Shown here: piece by piece, positions 16,503-26,341 of the stretch
Numbering within the stretch: the first letter of the stretch is position 1
Layout: each line of letters begins with the position of its first letter
Assembly (NCBI RefSeq): GCF_004348455.1
Contig: NZ_SMKA01000018.1
Span: 1-63,270 of the forward strand
DNA from: Kribbella albertanoniae
Lineage (GTDB): Bacteria > Actinomycetota > Actinomycetes > Propionibacteriales > Kribbellaceae
DNA length: 63,270 nt
Direction: 5' to 3'
The notes under the pieces: generated by a model
What the model saw: the letters and a program-made list of their open reading frames with translations, nothing else
The model's database searches: none
What the model was told of the DNA's origin: nothing
Made by a program: the position numbers and the translations under genes

Positions 16503-19500
16503 ATGTTCGGTCGCCCGCCACTGCGCCGTGCGCGATGGCATTCGTTGACTCGTGTTTCCACCACTCTTCTCACCGCTGTGGCCCTGCTGGCCACGGCCGC
16601 TCTGCCTGCCGGGGCGGCGGACGAGCCGCCGGACGGCGAGCTCCCGCCGGTCGCGTGTCCGACTTTCAACGGTGATCCCACCGCCGCCGACGAGTTCCAG
16701 GCCTACCAGCTCGCGCTTGCCTGCAACCGCAACATCGAGGTGCTGTCGTTGCGCGATATCGATCGGCAGGCGTTCGCGACGCCGGCCGGTCTTCTCGACA
16801 CCCAGATCGCCGTCGAGCCGTACTGGGTGCAGAACTCCGCGGGCGCGTGGGTCGACATCGACCCGACGCTCGCCGCGCGGCCGGACGGTTCCGCGCAGGC
16901 GAAGGCCACGGTGATCCGCATCGAGACCGGCGCCGGTGGTACGGCGCCGTTCGTGACCGCGACCGACCCGGACGGCGGCGTACTGTCGCTGACCTGGCCG
17001 AAGGGTCCGCTGCCGACACCGACGATCAGCGGCGCGGTCGCGACGTACCCGAATGTGCTTCCCGACGTGGATCTCGCCGTACAGGCTGAGGCCGTCGGCT
17101 TCTCCTGGGTGCTCGTCGTCAAGACCCCCGAGGCGGCCGAGAACCCGGAGCTGAAGACGATCCGGGTCGGCATCACCACGGTCGGGCTGACCGTCGTGGA
17201 GGATGCAGAGTCCGGGCGGATCGACGTACTGAACGCCGATGGGGACGTCGTGTTCGAGGCCGGTCAGGGCATCATGTGGGACTCCTCGCCCGCCGGTGCC
17301 GGCGCGCGCAAGCAGACTGCCGTCACCGACCCTGGGAGGATCGGTGACGTAGACGTCCAGAAGACCGGGACGGGGCTCACCCTGGTTCCGGACACGAAGA
17401 TGCTGGCCGACCCGAACCTCAAGTTCCCGCTGTACATCGACCCGCCGTTCACCTCGACCCGCAAGGCGTGGGCGAACGTGTTCCAGGGCCGTCCGAGTCA
17501 GGGCTGGACGGGAGACAGCAGCTGGCCGCGGTCCGGTGGCATGCGGGTCGGCAACGACACGTGGAGCACCTGTGGCGACGGCTGCGGTCTGTGGCGCTCG
17601 GCGATCAAACTCGACATCGGCAAGCTGAAGGGGAAGTACATCGCCTCGGCGAGCGTCAACATGCTCCAGACGCACACCGGTGGCTGTGGCGACCAGGGGC
17701 TGCAACTCTGGCGTACCGGCGAGATCTCGAACGGGACCGCCTGGAACAAGATCAACTGGTGGTACGGCGCTCCGTTGCAGTCCAAGACCGTGCCTTCGTC
17801 GAACACCACCGGCTGCTCCGGCAAGTCCGACGAATGGGTCGAGTTCGACGGCGCGAACATCAAGACGCGCGTCCAGTCGGCGGCTTCCCACAAGGACTCC
17901 ACCATCACCTTCGGTGTGCGGTCGTCCAACGAGTCCTCCCGGGACGCATGGCGGCGGATCAAGGCCACGAGCGTGAAGCTGCACGTCACGTACTACATCT
18001 ACCCGCCGCATCCGGACCGGTTGACTGTCGATGGCACCAGCTGCGACCCGACCCTGTCGGGTTCGCCGTGGGTCAACGAGCGGAAGCCGACCTTCTCCGC
18101 CCGGGTACGGACCTCCGAGTCGGACTCCGTGTACTGGAGGTTCCGGGTCCGCCCGGCGGCCGCGGACAGCGAGATCTTCTACTACCGCACGCCGGCGCCG
18201 GTCGCCGCGTCCACACAGTCCCGGCAGAGTACGAAGTCGCTGCCCGACGGACCGTACCGGTGGCAGGCGCGCAGTGATTCGCGCCAGAGCGACGCGGTGA
18301 ACTCGGGGTACACCAACTACTGCTACTTCCGGGTCGACGCGACCGTGCCGAGAGTGCCGGATGTGACCGGACCGACGGGGGCCGTCACCGAAGGCTCCAC
18401 CGTGACCATGAACCTCACGGGCGGCGATGCGGTCGTGAACGGGTCGAGCTCGGGTCTGAATCGCTACGAGTACTCGTGGAACACCGACACCTTCGATCAG
18501 AAGGCGGCCGGAACCGCAACGGCAAAGATCAGCAAGTCGGCCGTCACCGCGGGCCGGCACGCGCTGTACATCCGCGCGGTCGACAACGCCGGTAACAAGT
18601 CCAAGCACAGGGTGTTCACATTCTTCGCCGGACGCAACATCCCGAAGACGCCGATGGCCGCGTGGCCGCTCGGCAGCGATCTCGTCGACGACACCAGCCA
18701 CGGCAAGAACATGAGTGTCCTCGCCGGCGATCCGGCCTTCGCGACCGACCCTGTCGACCCGAACAACACCGCTGTGGAGTTCGACGGCAACGACTGCCTG
18801 AAGGCGCCGATCGCGATCCGCACGGACGCGGCGTTCACCGTCGCCCTGTCGGTCCGCATGGACGCCATGAACGCCACGTACACAAAGCTGCTTGCTCAAG
18901 GCAACACCGCGCACTCGATGTACCAGATCCAGCACAACGCGGCCGACAACACCTGGTCCTTCTCGCTGCTCGACGCACCCGGTGACACGTACGCGTGGAA
19001 GAGCATCACCGTTCCCAATCCGGTTGCCCTCGGCAAGTGGTTGCGCATCGTCGCGACGTACGACCCGGATGCCGGACTGTCGCGGATCTACCTCAACGGC
19101 GCCCTGGCCGGGGAGAAGGCCGTGAGCTTCACACCGTGGAACGCGACCGGCTTCTTCAGCCTCGGCTGCCTGCCGACCTCGAGCGGCGGCGCCGCCCACA
19201 CCTTCACCGGTGCGGTGGACAACGTCGGAGTCTGGCAGGGTTTGATGACCCCGACCGAGATCACGAACGGAGCGAAGCTCCCGTACGGCGAGATCGCGCA
19301 CTGGGACCTCCGTGGCGACGGCACGGATTCCAGCGGCTTCGGTCGTGACCTGACCCTGCCCGCCTCGGCCCAGCAGTCCTTCGACCCGTTCGGTCGTCCG
19401 GACGGTGCGCTGGTCCTGGACGGTCAGTCCTGCGCAACGACGAGTACGCCGATCATTCCGTCGGACACGCCGTTCGGTATCGGTGCCTGGGTGAAGCCCG

Positions 19501-20561
19501 GTCAGGTGACCGGTGGACGCCAGGTGCTGTTCTCGCAGGCGGACTCTGCCGGGGACGGCTTCGCGATGATGATCACGGCCGACGGCAAGTGGGAGCTCGG
19601 GGCGCTGTCCCAGATCGGTCTGGCGACCATGGGCACCAGGGCAGCCGGTGGAACGTACATTCCGCCGAAGGCCGGCTGGCAGTACGTCGAATTCCAGTAC
19701 CACGGTGATGCGAAGTGGACCGCGAGTGTCAACGGCATGGACGGCGTGGTGTGGACCAAGGGTCTGCCGGGTCGTGCGGACGCGCCGCTGACCATCGGTT
19801 GCCACGACAAGGGGCAAGGCCGGCAGGACTTCTACCAGGGCCTGATCCACGACGTACAGGTGTGGCGTGGGGTCAAGCCGATTGCGTCGCTGAAGGAATC
19901 CGCGCCGGCTGAGGTCGCTTCGTGGTGGTCCCTGGAGGAGACCGGCCTCGACGAGACCGGTAAGGGCCGCAACCTGACCTTCGCCCGCACGCCGCAGTAC
20001 AACGACGGCTGGTGGAACAACCCGGACAGCGCTCTTGAGCTGGACGGCACCAACTACGCGGCAACGACCACACCGGTCGTCAACACCGACGAGTCGTTCA
20101 CGGTCGGAGCCTGGGTGCGACTCGATGCGCTCGACGTGCACCAGACGATCGTGGCGGCAACCGGTGCGAACGCCACCGCGCTTCGGCTGCGGTACAGCCC
20201 GACGTACCAGCGCTTCGAGTTCGGGATGGCAGCGCAGGACACCGCTGACACCACGACGCACTGGACGAGTGGCGGCCCGGCTCCTGTAGTCGGCACCTGG
20301 TACTTCGTTGTCGGCAGCTACAACCTGCGTACCAAGATGATGCGCATCTACGTCGATGGCGACGAGGTTGGGAGCACCACTGGCCCGGTCAGCCCGTGGA
20401 AGGCAGCAGGGCCGCTGACGATCGGTGCTCATGACACGACCGCCACTACACCCAGCCATTACCTGAAGGGACGGGTCGACGACGCCGTGGTCTGGCACAG
20501 CACGGTCACTGCCAAAGCCATCAGCAACATGTTCGGGACGAACGAGACGGTGGTGAGCTGA
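16503..20561 (+). CDS. Secreted LamG-domain repeat protein
   Basis: This 1352-residue exported protein has a Sec signal peptide with an Arg-rich start (cleavage near AGA-AD, residue about 38). Residues 60-280 form an unrecognised beta-rich domain. About 285-500 is a DNRLRE-like region (SAIKLDIGKLKGKYIASASV) with paired cysteines. Ig/Fn3-like sequence follows, then three concanavalin A/LamG domains beginning near 717 (AAWPLGSDLVDDTSHG), 930 (AHWDLRGDGTDSSGFG) and 1137 (ASWWSLEETGLDETGKG). LamG domains bind carbohydrate or protein. The stop is 2 nt before the RHS gene start, so the two are co-translated and probably work together at the cell surface or outside. Confidence 0.9.
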   Translation: MFGRPPLRRARWHSLTRVSTTLLTAVALLATAALPAGAADEPPDGELPPVACPTFNGDPTAADEFQAYQLALACNRNIEVLSLRDIDRQAFATPAGLLDTQIAVEPYWVQNSAGAWVDIDPTLAARPDGSAQAKATVIRIETGAGGTAPFVTATDPDGGVLSLTWPKGPLPTPTISGAVATYPNVLPDVDLAVQAEAVGFSWVLVVKTPEAAENPELKTIRVGITTVGLTVVEDAESGRIDVLNADGDVVFEAGQGIMWDSSPAGAGARKQTAVTDPGRIGDVDVQKTGTGLTLVPDTKMLADPNLKFPLYIDPPFTSTRKAWANVFQGRPSQGWTGDSSWPRSGGMRVGNDTWSTCGDGCGLWRSAIKLDIGKLKGKYIASASVNMLQTHTGGCGDQGLQLWRTGEISNGTAWNKINWWYGAPLQSKTVPSSNTTGCSGKSDEWVEFDGANIKTRVQSAASHKDSTITFGVRSSNESSRDAWRRIKATSVKLHVTYYIYPPHPDRLTVDGTSCDPTLSGSPWVNERKPTFSARVRTSESDSVYWRFRVRPAAADSEIFYYRTPAPVAASTQSRQSTKSLPDGPYRWQARSDSRQSDAVNSGYTNYCYFRVDATVPRVPDVTGPTGAVTEGSTVTMNLTGGDAVVNGSSSGLNRYEYSWNTDTFDQKAAGTATAKISKSAVTAGRHALYIRAVDNAGNKSKHRVFTFFAGRNIPKTPMAAWPLGSDLVDDTSHGKNMSVLAGDPAFATDPVDPNNTAVEFDGNDCLKAPIAIRTDAAFTVALSVRMDAMNATYTKLLAQGNTAHSMYQIQHNAADNTWSFSLLDAPGDTYAWKSITVPNPVALGKWLRIVATYDPDAGLSRIYLNGALAGEKAVSFTPWNATGFFSLGCLPTSSGGAAHTFTGAVDNVGVWQGLMTPTEITNGAKLPYGEIAHWDLRGDGTDSSGFGRDLTLPASAQQSFDPFGRPDGALVLDGQSCATTSTPIIPSDTPFGIGAWVKPGQVTGGRQVLFSQADSAGDGFAMMITADGKWELGALSQIGLATMGTRAAGGTYIPPKAGWQYVEFQYHGDAKWTASVNGMDGVVWTKGLPGRADAPLTIGCHDKGQGRQDFYQGLIHDVQVWRGVKPIASLKESAPAEVASWWSLEETGLDETGKGRNLTFARTPQYNDGWWNNPDSALELDGTNYAATTTPVVNTDESFTVGAWVRLDALDVHQTIVAATGANATALRLRYSPTYQRFEFGMAAQDTADTTTHWTSGGPAPVVGTWYFVVGSYNLRTKMMRIYVDGDEVGSTTGPVSPWKAAGPLTIGAHDTTATTPSHYLKGRVDDAVVWHSTVTAKAISNMFGTNETVVS

Positions 20562-20563
20562 CG

Positions 20564-23500
20564 ATGCGCAATCTCAAGGTCAAAGCCGGCGCTGTCGCGA
20601 CCTCGATGGTCCTCTCCCTGCTGGTCCTCTCGTCGTCGGCGTTCGCCAACTTCGAGCGCAGTCCGCAGGCGTTCTCCTCGACCCCCGTCGAAACCGTCGC
20701 CGGTGCCGACTCGGCGTTCAAGGATGCCGCGGCGGACTGGTCGGGTGAGTCCTCGGACGCGGCCGGTGACGCCAACGACGGCAACTGGTCCGCAACGGAT
20801 CTGGCTGCGGCCGGGGCCTGGGCACAGGGCGGCTCGTCCGGCGCCTTCTCCTACAACTACGACATCAGGCTCCCACCGGCCGCCGGACCGACGCCGTCGG
20901 TCGGACTGTCCTACTCGTCCGCCGAGCACGACGGGCGCACGTCCGGAACCAACAACCAGGCCTCGATGGTCGGTGACGGCTGGTCCGCGTCGCCGAGCTT
21001 CATCGAGCGCACCTACATCGGCTGTACCGACGACAAGGGTGGCAACCAGGGCGACGACCCTACCGGTGATCTTTGCTGGGAAGGCGATTCACCCTCGATC
21101 ACGGTCAACCTCGACGGCGTCAGTACGTCGCTCGTCCTCGACGACACCACCAAGAAGTGGAAGGCCGCGGACGACGTCGACTGGCGCGTCGAGCACTCCG
21201 GCTCCCGGGCCACCGCGAGTGGCGCGACCACCGAGCAGTGGACGATCACGACCACCGACGGAACCAAGCACCACTTCGGATCCGTGACCACGTCCCGCTG
21301 GACGATGCCGGTCTTCGGCAACCACTCCGGCGAAACCTGTTACAAGGCAGGTGATTTCAAGGGCTCGCGCTGCAACCAGGCGTACCGCTGGATGCTCGAC
21401 AAGTCGGTCGATGTCCACGGGACCTTCGCCCAGTACACCTACGAAACGGCGACTGGTCGCTACGCACCAGCAGTCGACTCGGCGACCCAGGCGACGTACA
21501 TCCGTGATGGCTGGCTGAAGACGGTTGAGTACGGCCAGCGCACCTCGGTGAAGACAGCCAAGGTCGAGTTCACGACGGCGGACCGCTGTCTGTCGGACTG
21601 TCGTGAGGCGAACGGTGATCCGAAGAAGGTCAAGTGGCCGGACACACCGTGGAAGCTGACCTGTACGGCGGGCGTCAAATGCGAGGAGTACTCGCCCGCC
21701 TTCTTCTCAGCGAAGCGACTGACGGCGGTCACCACCTATGTTGCCTCCGGCACCGGATACTCCGCGGTCGACTCCTGGGCGCTGACCCACGAGTTCAAGA
21801 ACTACGGCGACAAGGAACAGGTCGTCCTCTGGCTCTCGGCCGTCAAGCACACCGGCCACGTCGGCGGTACGGCGTCCACCCCGCCGACCGAGTTCGGTGG
21901 AACCTTCCTGCCGAACCGGGTCGACAACGGGGAGTCGTTCCCCGGAATCTGGCGGCCGCGGCTGACCTCGATCAAGTCCGAGACCGGCGGCGTCACCACG
22001 ATCAACTACACCGAACCCGACTGCCGGGCCGGAAGCATGCCGTCCAGCGCGCACCAGAACACCCGGCGCTGCTTCCCCTCCCGCTACACGCCCGAAGGGC
22101 TGACCGAGCCCGTCGACGTGTACTTCCACAAGTACGTCGTCCGCTCGATCGCCGAGTCCGACGCGACGGGCGGCGGTGACACGGTCTGGAAGTTCTACGA
22201 GTACTCCACGACCGGCGGCGGCACGAACGCCTTGTGGGCATGGAACGACGCCGAGTTCGTGCAGAAGAAGGACCGCGACTGGAACCAGTGGCGGGGTTAT
22301 GCGCAGGTCGTCACCCTGACCGGCGACCCGGCAGACCCGGGCCCGCAACTGCGATCACGCTCTCGCTACTACCGAGGCCTGGACGGCGACAAGTTGCCGA
22401 ACGGCGAGACCCGTTCGGTCGCAGTGACCGACGAAGCCGGCAACACCGCACCCGATCACCGCGCGCTCGCGGGCGCCGAGTGGGAGTCCGCCTCCTTCGA
22501 CGACACAACCGTGATCGGAACGGAGACAACCTGGTACTGGACGTCGCGAACCGCCAAGCGCACGTACGACGGTGGCTTCATCGAAGCCTGGCTGACCGGC
22601 GAGCGCCGTACCGACAGCCGCACCTTGCTCACGGCCTCGACCTGGCGCACCACGCGCTCCGAGACCGTCTACGACGATCACGGTCGTGAGGTGCAGTCCC
22701 ACGAGCACGGCGACGTCAGCAAGACCGGCGACGAGCGCTGCGTGCGAACGACGTACGTCGACAACGCTGCCGCCTGGCTGCTGGAGTCGGTGTCGACCGT
22801 GGACTCGGTATCAGTCGGTTGTGCGGTCGCGGCGAATCGTCCCGCTGACGTGATTGGTGGCCTGCGGGCCTACTACGACGGCAGCACCTCGCTCACCACG
22901 GCGCCGACCAAGGGTCTGATGACTCGGTCGGACGCGCTCGAGTCGTGGGGCGACGCTGCGGTCTACAAGACGATCGGTACGTCGACCTTCGACGCGCTCG
23001 GCCGTCAGCTGACCGCGACCGATGCCCTCGGCAACAAGACCACGACTGCTCTCACACCCAGCGCAGGTGGGCCGGTCACCTCGACAGTCACTACGAACGC
23101 ATTGGGACACGCCACGACCTCGAAGCTCTCGCCGGCCTGGGGCACGGCCACCGAAACGGTGGACCCGAACTCCCGGCGTACGGTCGCTTCGTACGACCCG
23201 CTCGGCCGGCGGACCGCCGCTTGGCTGCCCGGCCGCGATCCGGCGACGGAGAGCCCCAACCAGAAGTTCACCTACAACCTGTCGCAGACCGCTCCGACCA
23301 CGGTCAAGACCGAGCGGATGATCCACGACGGCACATACCTGACCAGCATCTCGCTGTACGACGGGCTCATGCGGGAGCGGCAGGTGCAAGCGCAGACCAA
23401 CGGCGGCCGGCTTATTACGCAGACCGTGTACGACTCGTACGGGCGCGAGCGATACACGTCAGGAGCCGTGTACAACAACGCCTCCGGCCCGAACAGCCAG

Positions 23501-26317
23501 CTCGTCAGGATCAGTAGGACGAACGACTTGTCCCGCACGGAGTTCGTGTACGACGGCGCCGGCCGAGTCACCGACGAGGTCTTCGTGGTGAAGGGCACGG
23601 AGAAGTGGCGTACGTCGTACCAGTTCGGAGGCGACGCGACGAACTGGAAGACCACTGTCATCGCGCCAGAAGGCGGTACCACCAAGGCCACCTTCGACGA
23701 CGCACTCGGCCGAACCGTCGAGCTCCGGCAGTACCGCGACCGCGGCGCGACCGGCGCGTTTGACTCCACGAAGTACTCGTACGCCGGCAACGGCCAGCTC
23801 GCTCAGGTCACCGACCCGGCGAACAACAAGTGGACGTACGAGTACGACCTTCGTGGCCGGCGGACTGCCTTGCACGATCCGGACACTGGGACCTCGAGGA
23901 CGACGTACAACCCGGCGGGTCAGATCACGGCGACGACCAACGCCAACAGCAAGACCCTGAGCTACGCGTACGACGAGTTGGGCCGACCCACGAAGGTGAC
24001 CTCCGCGGGTACCGCGCTCATCGACCGTACCTACGACGGTGCTGAGTTCGGAATCGGCATGCCGTTCAAAGCCACTCGGTGGGTCGACGGGCAGGCGTGG
24101 ACGACCGAGACGCGCAAGTACACGCCCGAAGGGCAGCCGAAGCAGGTCTACACGCACCTGCCTGCCGCGGCCGGCGCACTGGCCGGGTCGTACTGGGAGG
24201 CGTTCACCTACAACGAGGACGGCTCGCTGCACACGTCCGGGGCGAAGGCCGCGGGCAGCCTCAACGAGGAAGTGATGACGCAGTCCTACGACTCGATGGG
24301 TCGGCCGGGACGAGTCACCGCGTGGGGCGACGACTTCGGCTTCGGGCAGGTCTATGTCGACCAGGCCATCTACTCGCCGTACGGCGAACTGCTGCAGCGC
24401 AAGCTCGGTGACCCCGCTGATGTCAGCGGCACCTCGGGACAGACGTGGCAGACCTGGATGTACGAGGAAGGCACCCGGAGGCTGTCGCAGTTCTACTTCG
24501 ACAAGGACACTGCGGGAGAGTTCGACGGGTCCAACTACGGGATCGCGGCGTTGTCCTACCAGTACGACAAGTCGGGCAACGTGCTGTCCATCAAGGATGA
24601 CCCGGTGCATACGTCGGACAAGCTCGACCCGGAGACACAGTGTTTCCGGTACGACTACTTGCAACGGCTCACGGATGCGTGGGCACAGGCAGGTGCTTCG
24701 GCGGCTTGTGCCGCGGATCCGGTAGCAGGTGGGCCGGGTGCGTACCACTCGTCGTACGGGTATGACGTGGTCGGCAACCGGACCAGCGAGACGAAGTGGA
24801 CGCCGACCGGCCCGGTGGAGAAGAAGTACTCCTACACCAAGGAAGGCGAGGCGGGACCGCACGAGCTGACCGGCGTGACTTCCACCGGTGGTGCAGCGAC
24901 CGCATTCACCTACGACAAGGCCGGTTTCACCACTGGCATCGATCGCGGTGGCCAGGTCGACGTCCTGAACTGGAACCCGACCGGCCGGCTGGACACGATC
25001 AAGTCGGACGAAGGTACGGCGAAGTTCGTCGACAACGCGGACGGTCAGCGGATCCTGCGCGCGGACGCCAACGGTGACCTGACCGCATGGGTCGCGGGCT
25101 ACGAACTGACCTACACGAAGGCGACGAACAAGGTCGAAGCCACCCGCTACTACAAGCACGGTGACGCCGTCGTCGGCGTACGGAACGGTCTGGGCGACAT
25201 CCAGTGGCTCGCCGGTGATCACCACGGAACGAACCAGTGGATCGTCAACGGCGACACCCTGACAGCGACAGTACGGCGACGTGATCCCTTCGGCGGCGTT
25301 CGGGGCGAGGCCCCGCCGAGCTGGCCGGACGACCGCGGTTTCGTCGGCGGTCTCGAGAACGACGACGTCGAACTGACCACCGTCGGAGCCCGCGAATACG
25401 ACTCGGCCACCGGCCGGTTCATGTCCGCGGACCCGATCATGGATCTGATGGATCCCCAACAGATCAATGGCTACGCCTACGCCAACAACTCACCCATCAC
25501 CACCTCGGACGCCAGCGGCCTGAAGAGCCTGAAGAAGACCCCCAGAGGTGCGACCCCACAAAAGAAGAAGAAGCTGGCCAAGAAGCAGTCCAAGAGCAGC
25601 AATCACCAGAAGGGACCCAAACGCCGAGGCGGCAGCGGAGGCAGCATCGAACTTCACCCGCCGCGAGCCCCCAAGCCACTGCCCGACAACTATGACCGCA
25701 ACCGCCAACGTCACCGCCCCGGCCCCAAGAGCGACTATCACCACGGCGGTCACGGTCTGGGGCGCGAAAGCCGCGGGGACGAGTGGCTCTGGAACTATTC
25801 CGACTTCCTGGCATCGGGGAACTCAATGGTGATGTGCGCAGCGTTCATGGCCGCCGCCTACGAGCAGTGCGTCGAGCACCAGGAAACCCAGACACTCGGC
25901 GGCGTTGGGTGGTGCTCCGGCTCATCCTGGTCCGTCTTCTATGGACAGGGGTCGAATGCCTGCGTTACCTACACCAGGGATGATGGGCTCGTCCTCTCGA
26001 GAGGGGAGCAGTGGAGCGGTTCCAATGCCGTCGGTGCCGGTGTCAATGTGGGCCCGATCTTCACATCGTCGGATGACGCTGAAGGAGTGGGAGGCGGCGG
26101 GTGGGGACTGAGCGTCGACGTCGGTCTCGGTGAGATCGTCTCTGTCGGAGCGAGTGGTTCCGTCTCTGATACCGGTGACTGGACTGTGGGAGCGAACTCT
26201 GCAGGCGGAGCCGGCGTCTGTGTACCTGACGTCATCATCTGTGTGTCGGTCTTCCGCGAGGAATCCGAGGCGGTGACGCTCGACGATGCCCTAGATGTCT
26301 TGGGCTGGGGAGACTAG
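20564..26317 (+). CDS. Secreted RHS/YD-repeat protein with unrecognised C-terminal domain
   Basis: This 1917-residue protein has a signal peptide (KAGAVATSMVLSLLVLSSSA), an SpvB-like entry (YNYDIRLPPAAGPTPSVGLS, about 100-120), then many YD repeats (YDPLGRRTAAW, YEYDLRGRRTAL, YDELGRPTKV). The RHS core end is YDSATGRFMSADPIMDLMDP near residue 1610. After GYAYANNSPITTSDASG comes a lysine/histidine-rich linker (about 1650-1735) and a roughly 180-residue tail with six cysteines and glycine-rich beta sequence. RHS proteins usually carry a variable toxin after the core. I recognise no toxin motif here, and the next gene is convergent and not an immunity gene, so the tail's role is open. Confidence 0.9.
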   Translation: MRNLKVKAGAVATSMVLSLLVLSSSAFANFERSPQAFSSTPVETVAGADSAFKDAAADWSGESSDAAGDANDGNWSATDLAAAGAWAQGGSSGAFSYNYDIRLPPAAGPTPSVGLSYSSAEHDGRTSGTNNQASMVGDGWSASPSFIERTYIGCTDDKGGNQGDDPTGDLCWEGDSPSITVNLDGVSTSLVLDDTTKKWKAADDVDWRVEHSGSRATASGATTEQWTITTTDGTKHHFGSVTTSRWTMPVFGNHSGETCYKAGDFKGSRCNQAYRWMLDKSVDVHGTFAQYTYETATGRYAPAVDSATQATYIRDGWLKTVEYGQRTSVKTAKVEFTTADRCLSDCREANGDPKKVKWPDTPWKLTCTAGVKCEEYSPAFFSAKRLTAVTTYVASGTGYSAVDSWALTHEFKNYGDKEQVVLWLSAVKHTGHVGGTASTPPTEFGGTFLPNRVDNGESFPGIWRPRLTSIKSETGGVTTINYTEPDCRAGSMPSSAHQNTRRCFPSRYTPEGLTEPVDVYFHKYVVRSIAESDATGGGDTVWKFYEYSTTGGGTNALWAWNDAEFVQKKDRDWNQWRGYAQVVTLTGDPADPGPQLRSRSRYYRGLDGDKLPNGETRSVAVTDEAGNTAPDHRALAGAEWESASFDDTTVIGTETTWYWTSRTAKRTYDGGFIEAWLTGERRTDSRTLLTASTWRTTRSETVYDDHGREVQSHEHGDVSKTGDERCVRTTYVDNAAAWLLESVSTVDSVSVGCAVAANRPADVIGGLRAYYDGSTSLTTAPTKGLMTRSDALESWGDAAVYKTIGTSTFDALGRQLTATDALGNKTTTALTPSAGGPVTSTVTTNALGHATTSKLSPAWGTATETVDPNSRRTVASYDPLGRRTAAWLPGRDPATESPNQKFTYNLSQTAPTTVKTERMIHDGTYLTSISLYDGLMRERQVQAQTNGGRLITQTVYDSYGRERYTSGAVYNNASGPNSQLVRISRTNDLSRTEFVYDGAGRVTDEVFVVKGTEKWRTSYQFGGDATNWKTTVIAPEGGTTKATFDDALGRTVELRQYRDRGATGAFDSTKYSYAGNGQLAQVTDPANNKWTYEYDLRGRRTALHDPDTGTSRTTYNPAGQITATTNANSKTLSYAYDELGRPTKVTSAGTALIDRTYDGAEFGIGMPFKATRWVDGQAWTTETRKYTPEGQPKQVYTHLPAAAGALAGSYWEAFTYNEDGSLHTSGAKAAGSLNEEVMTQSYDSMGRPGRVTAWGDDFGFGQVYVDQAIYSPYGELLQRKLGDPADVSGTSGQTWQTWMYEEGTRRLSQFYFDKDTAGEFDGSNYGIAALSYQYDKSGNVLSIKDDPVHTSDKLDPETQCFRYDYLQRLTDAWAQAGASAACAADPVAGGPGAYHSSYGYDVVGNRTSETKWTPTGPVEKKYSYTKEGEAGPHELTGVTSTGGAATAFTYDKAGFTTGIDRGGQVDVLNWNPTGRLDTIKSDEGTAKFVDNADGQRILRADANGDLTAWVAGYELTYTKATNKVEATRYYKHGDAVVGVRNGLGDIQWLAGDHHGTNQWIVNGDTLTATVRRRDPFGGVRGEAPPSWPDDRGFVGGLENDDVELTTVGAREYDSATGRFMSADPIMDLMDPQQINGYAYANNSPITTSDASGLKSLKKTPRGATPQKKKKLAKKQSKSSNHQKGPKRRGGSGGSIELHPPRAPKPLPDNYDRNRQRHRPGPKSDYHHGGHGLGRESRGDEWLWNYSDFLASGNSMVMCAAFMAAAYEQCVEHQETQTLGGVGWCSGSSWSVFYGQGSNACVTYTRDDGLVLSRGEQWSGSNAVGAGVNVGPIFTSSDDAEGVGGGGWGLSVDVGLGEIVSVGASGSVSDTGDWTVGANSAGGAGVCVPDVIICVSVFREESEAVTLDDALDVLGWGD

Positions 26318-26325
26318 ATGTCGGA

Positions 26326-26341
26326 GGGCTGGGCTCAGCCC
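26326..26341. terminator. Short hairpin in the convergent spacer
   Basis: Inverted repeat GGGCTG (26326-26331) / CAGCCC (26336-26341) lies in the 17-nt gap between the RHS gene and the convergent AfsR-like gene, overlapping the stop of the latter. It could end both transcripts. It is short, so support is modest. Confidence 0.4.

Noticed and set aside
16374..20498. 1374-codon open frame antisense to the LamG gene
   Set aside because: Composition is typical of a high-GC shadow frame; the plus strand has signal peptide and recognisable domains over the same span.
23459..25459. 666-codon frame antisense to the RHS gene
   Set aside because: No domain or start signal; the YD repeats on the other strand explain the open frame.
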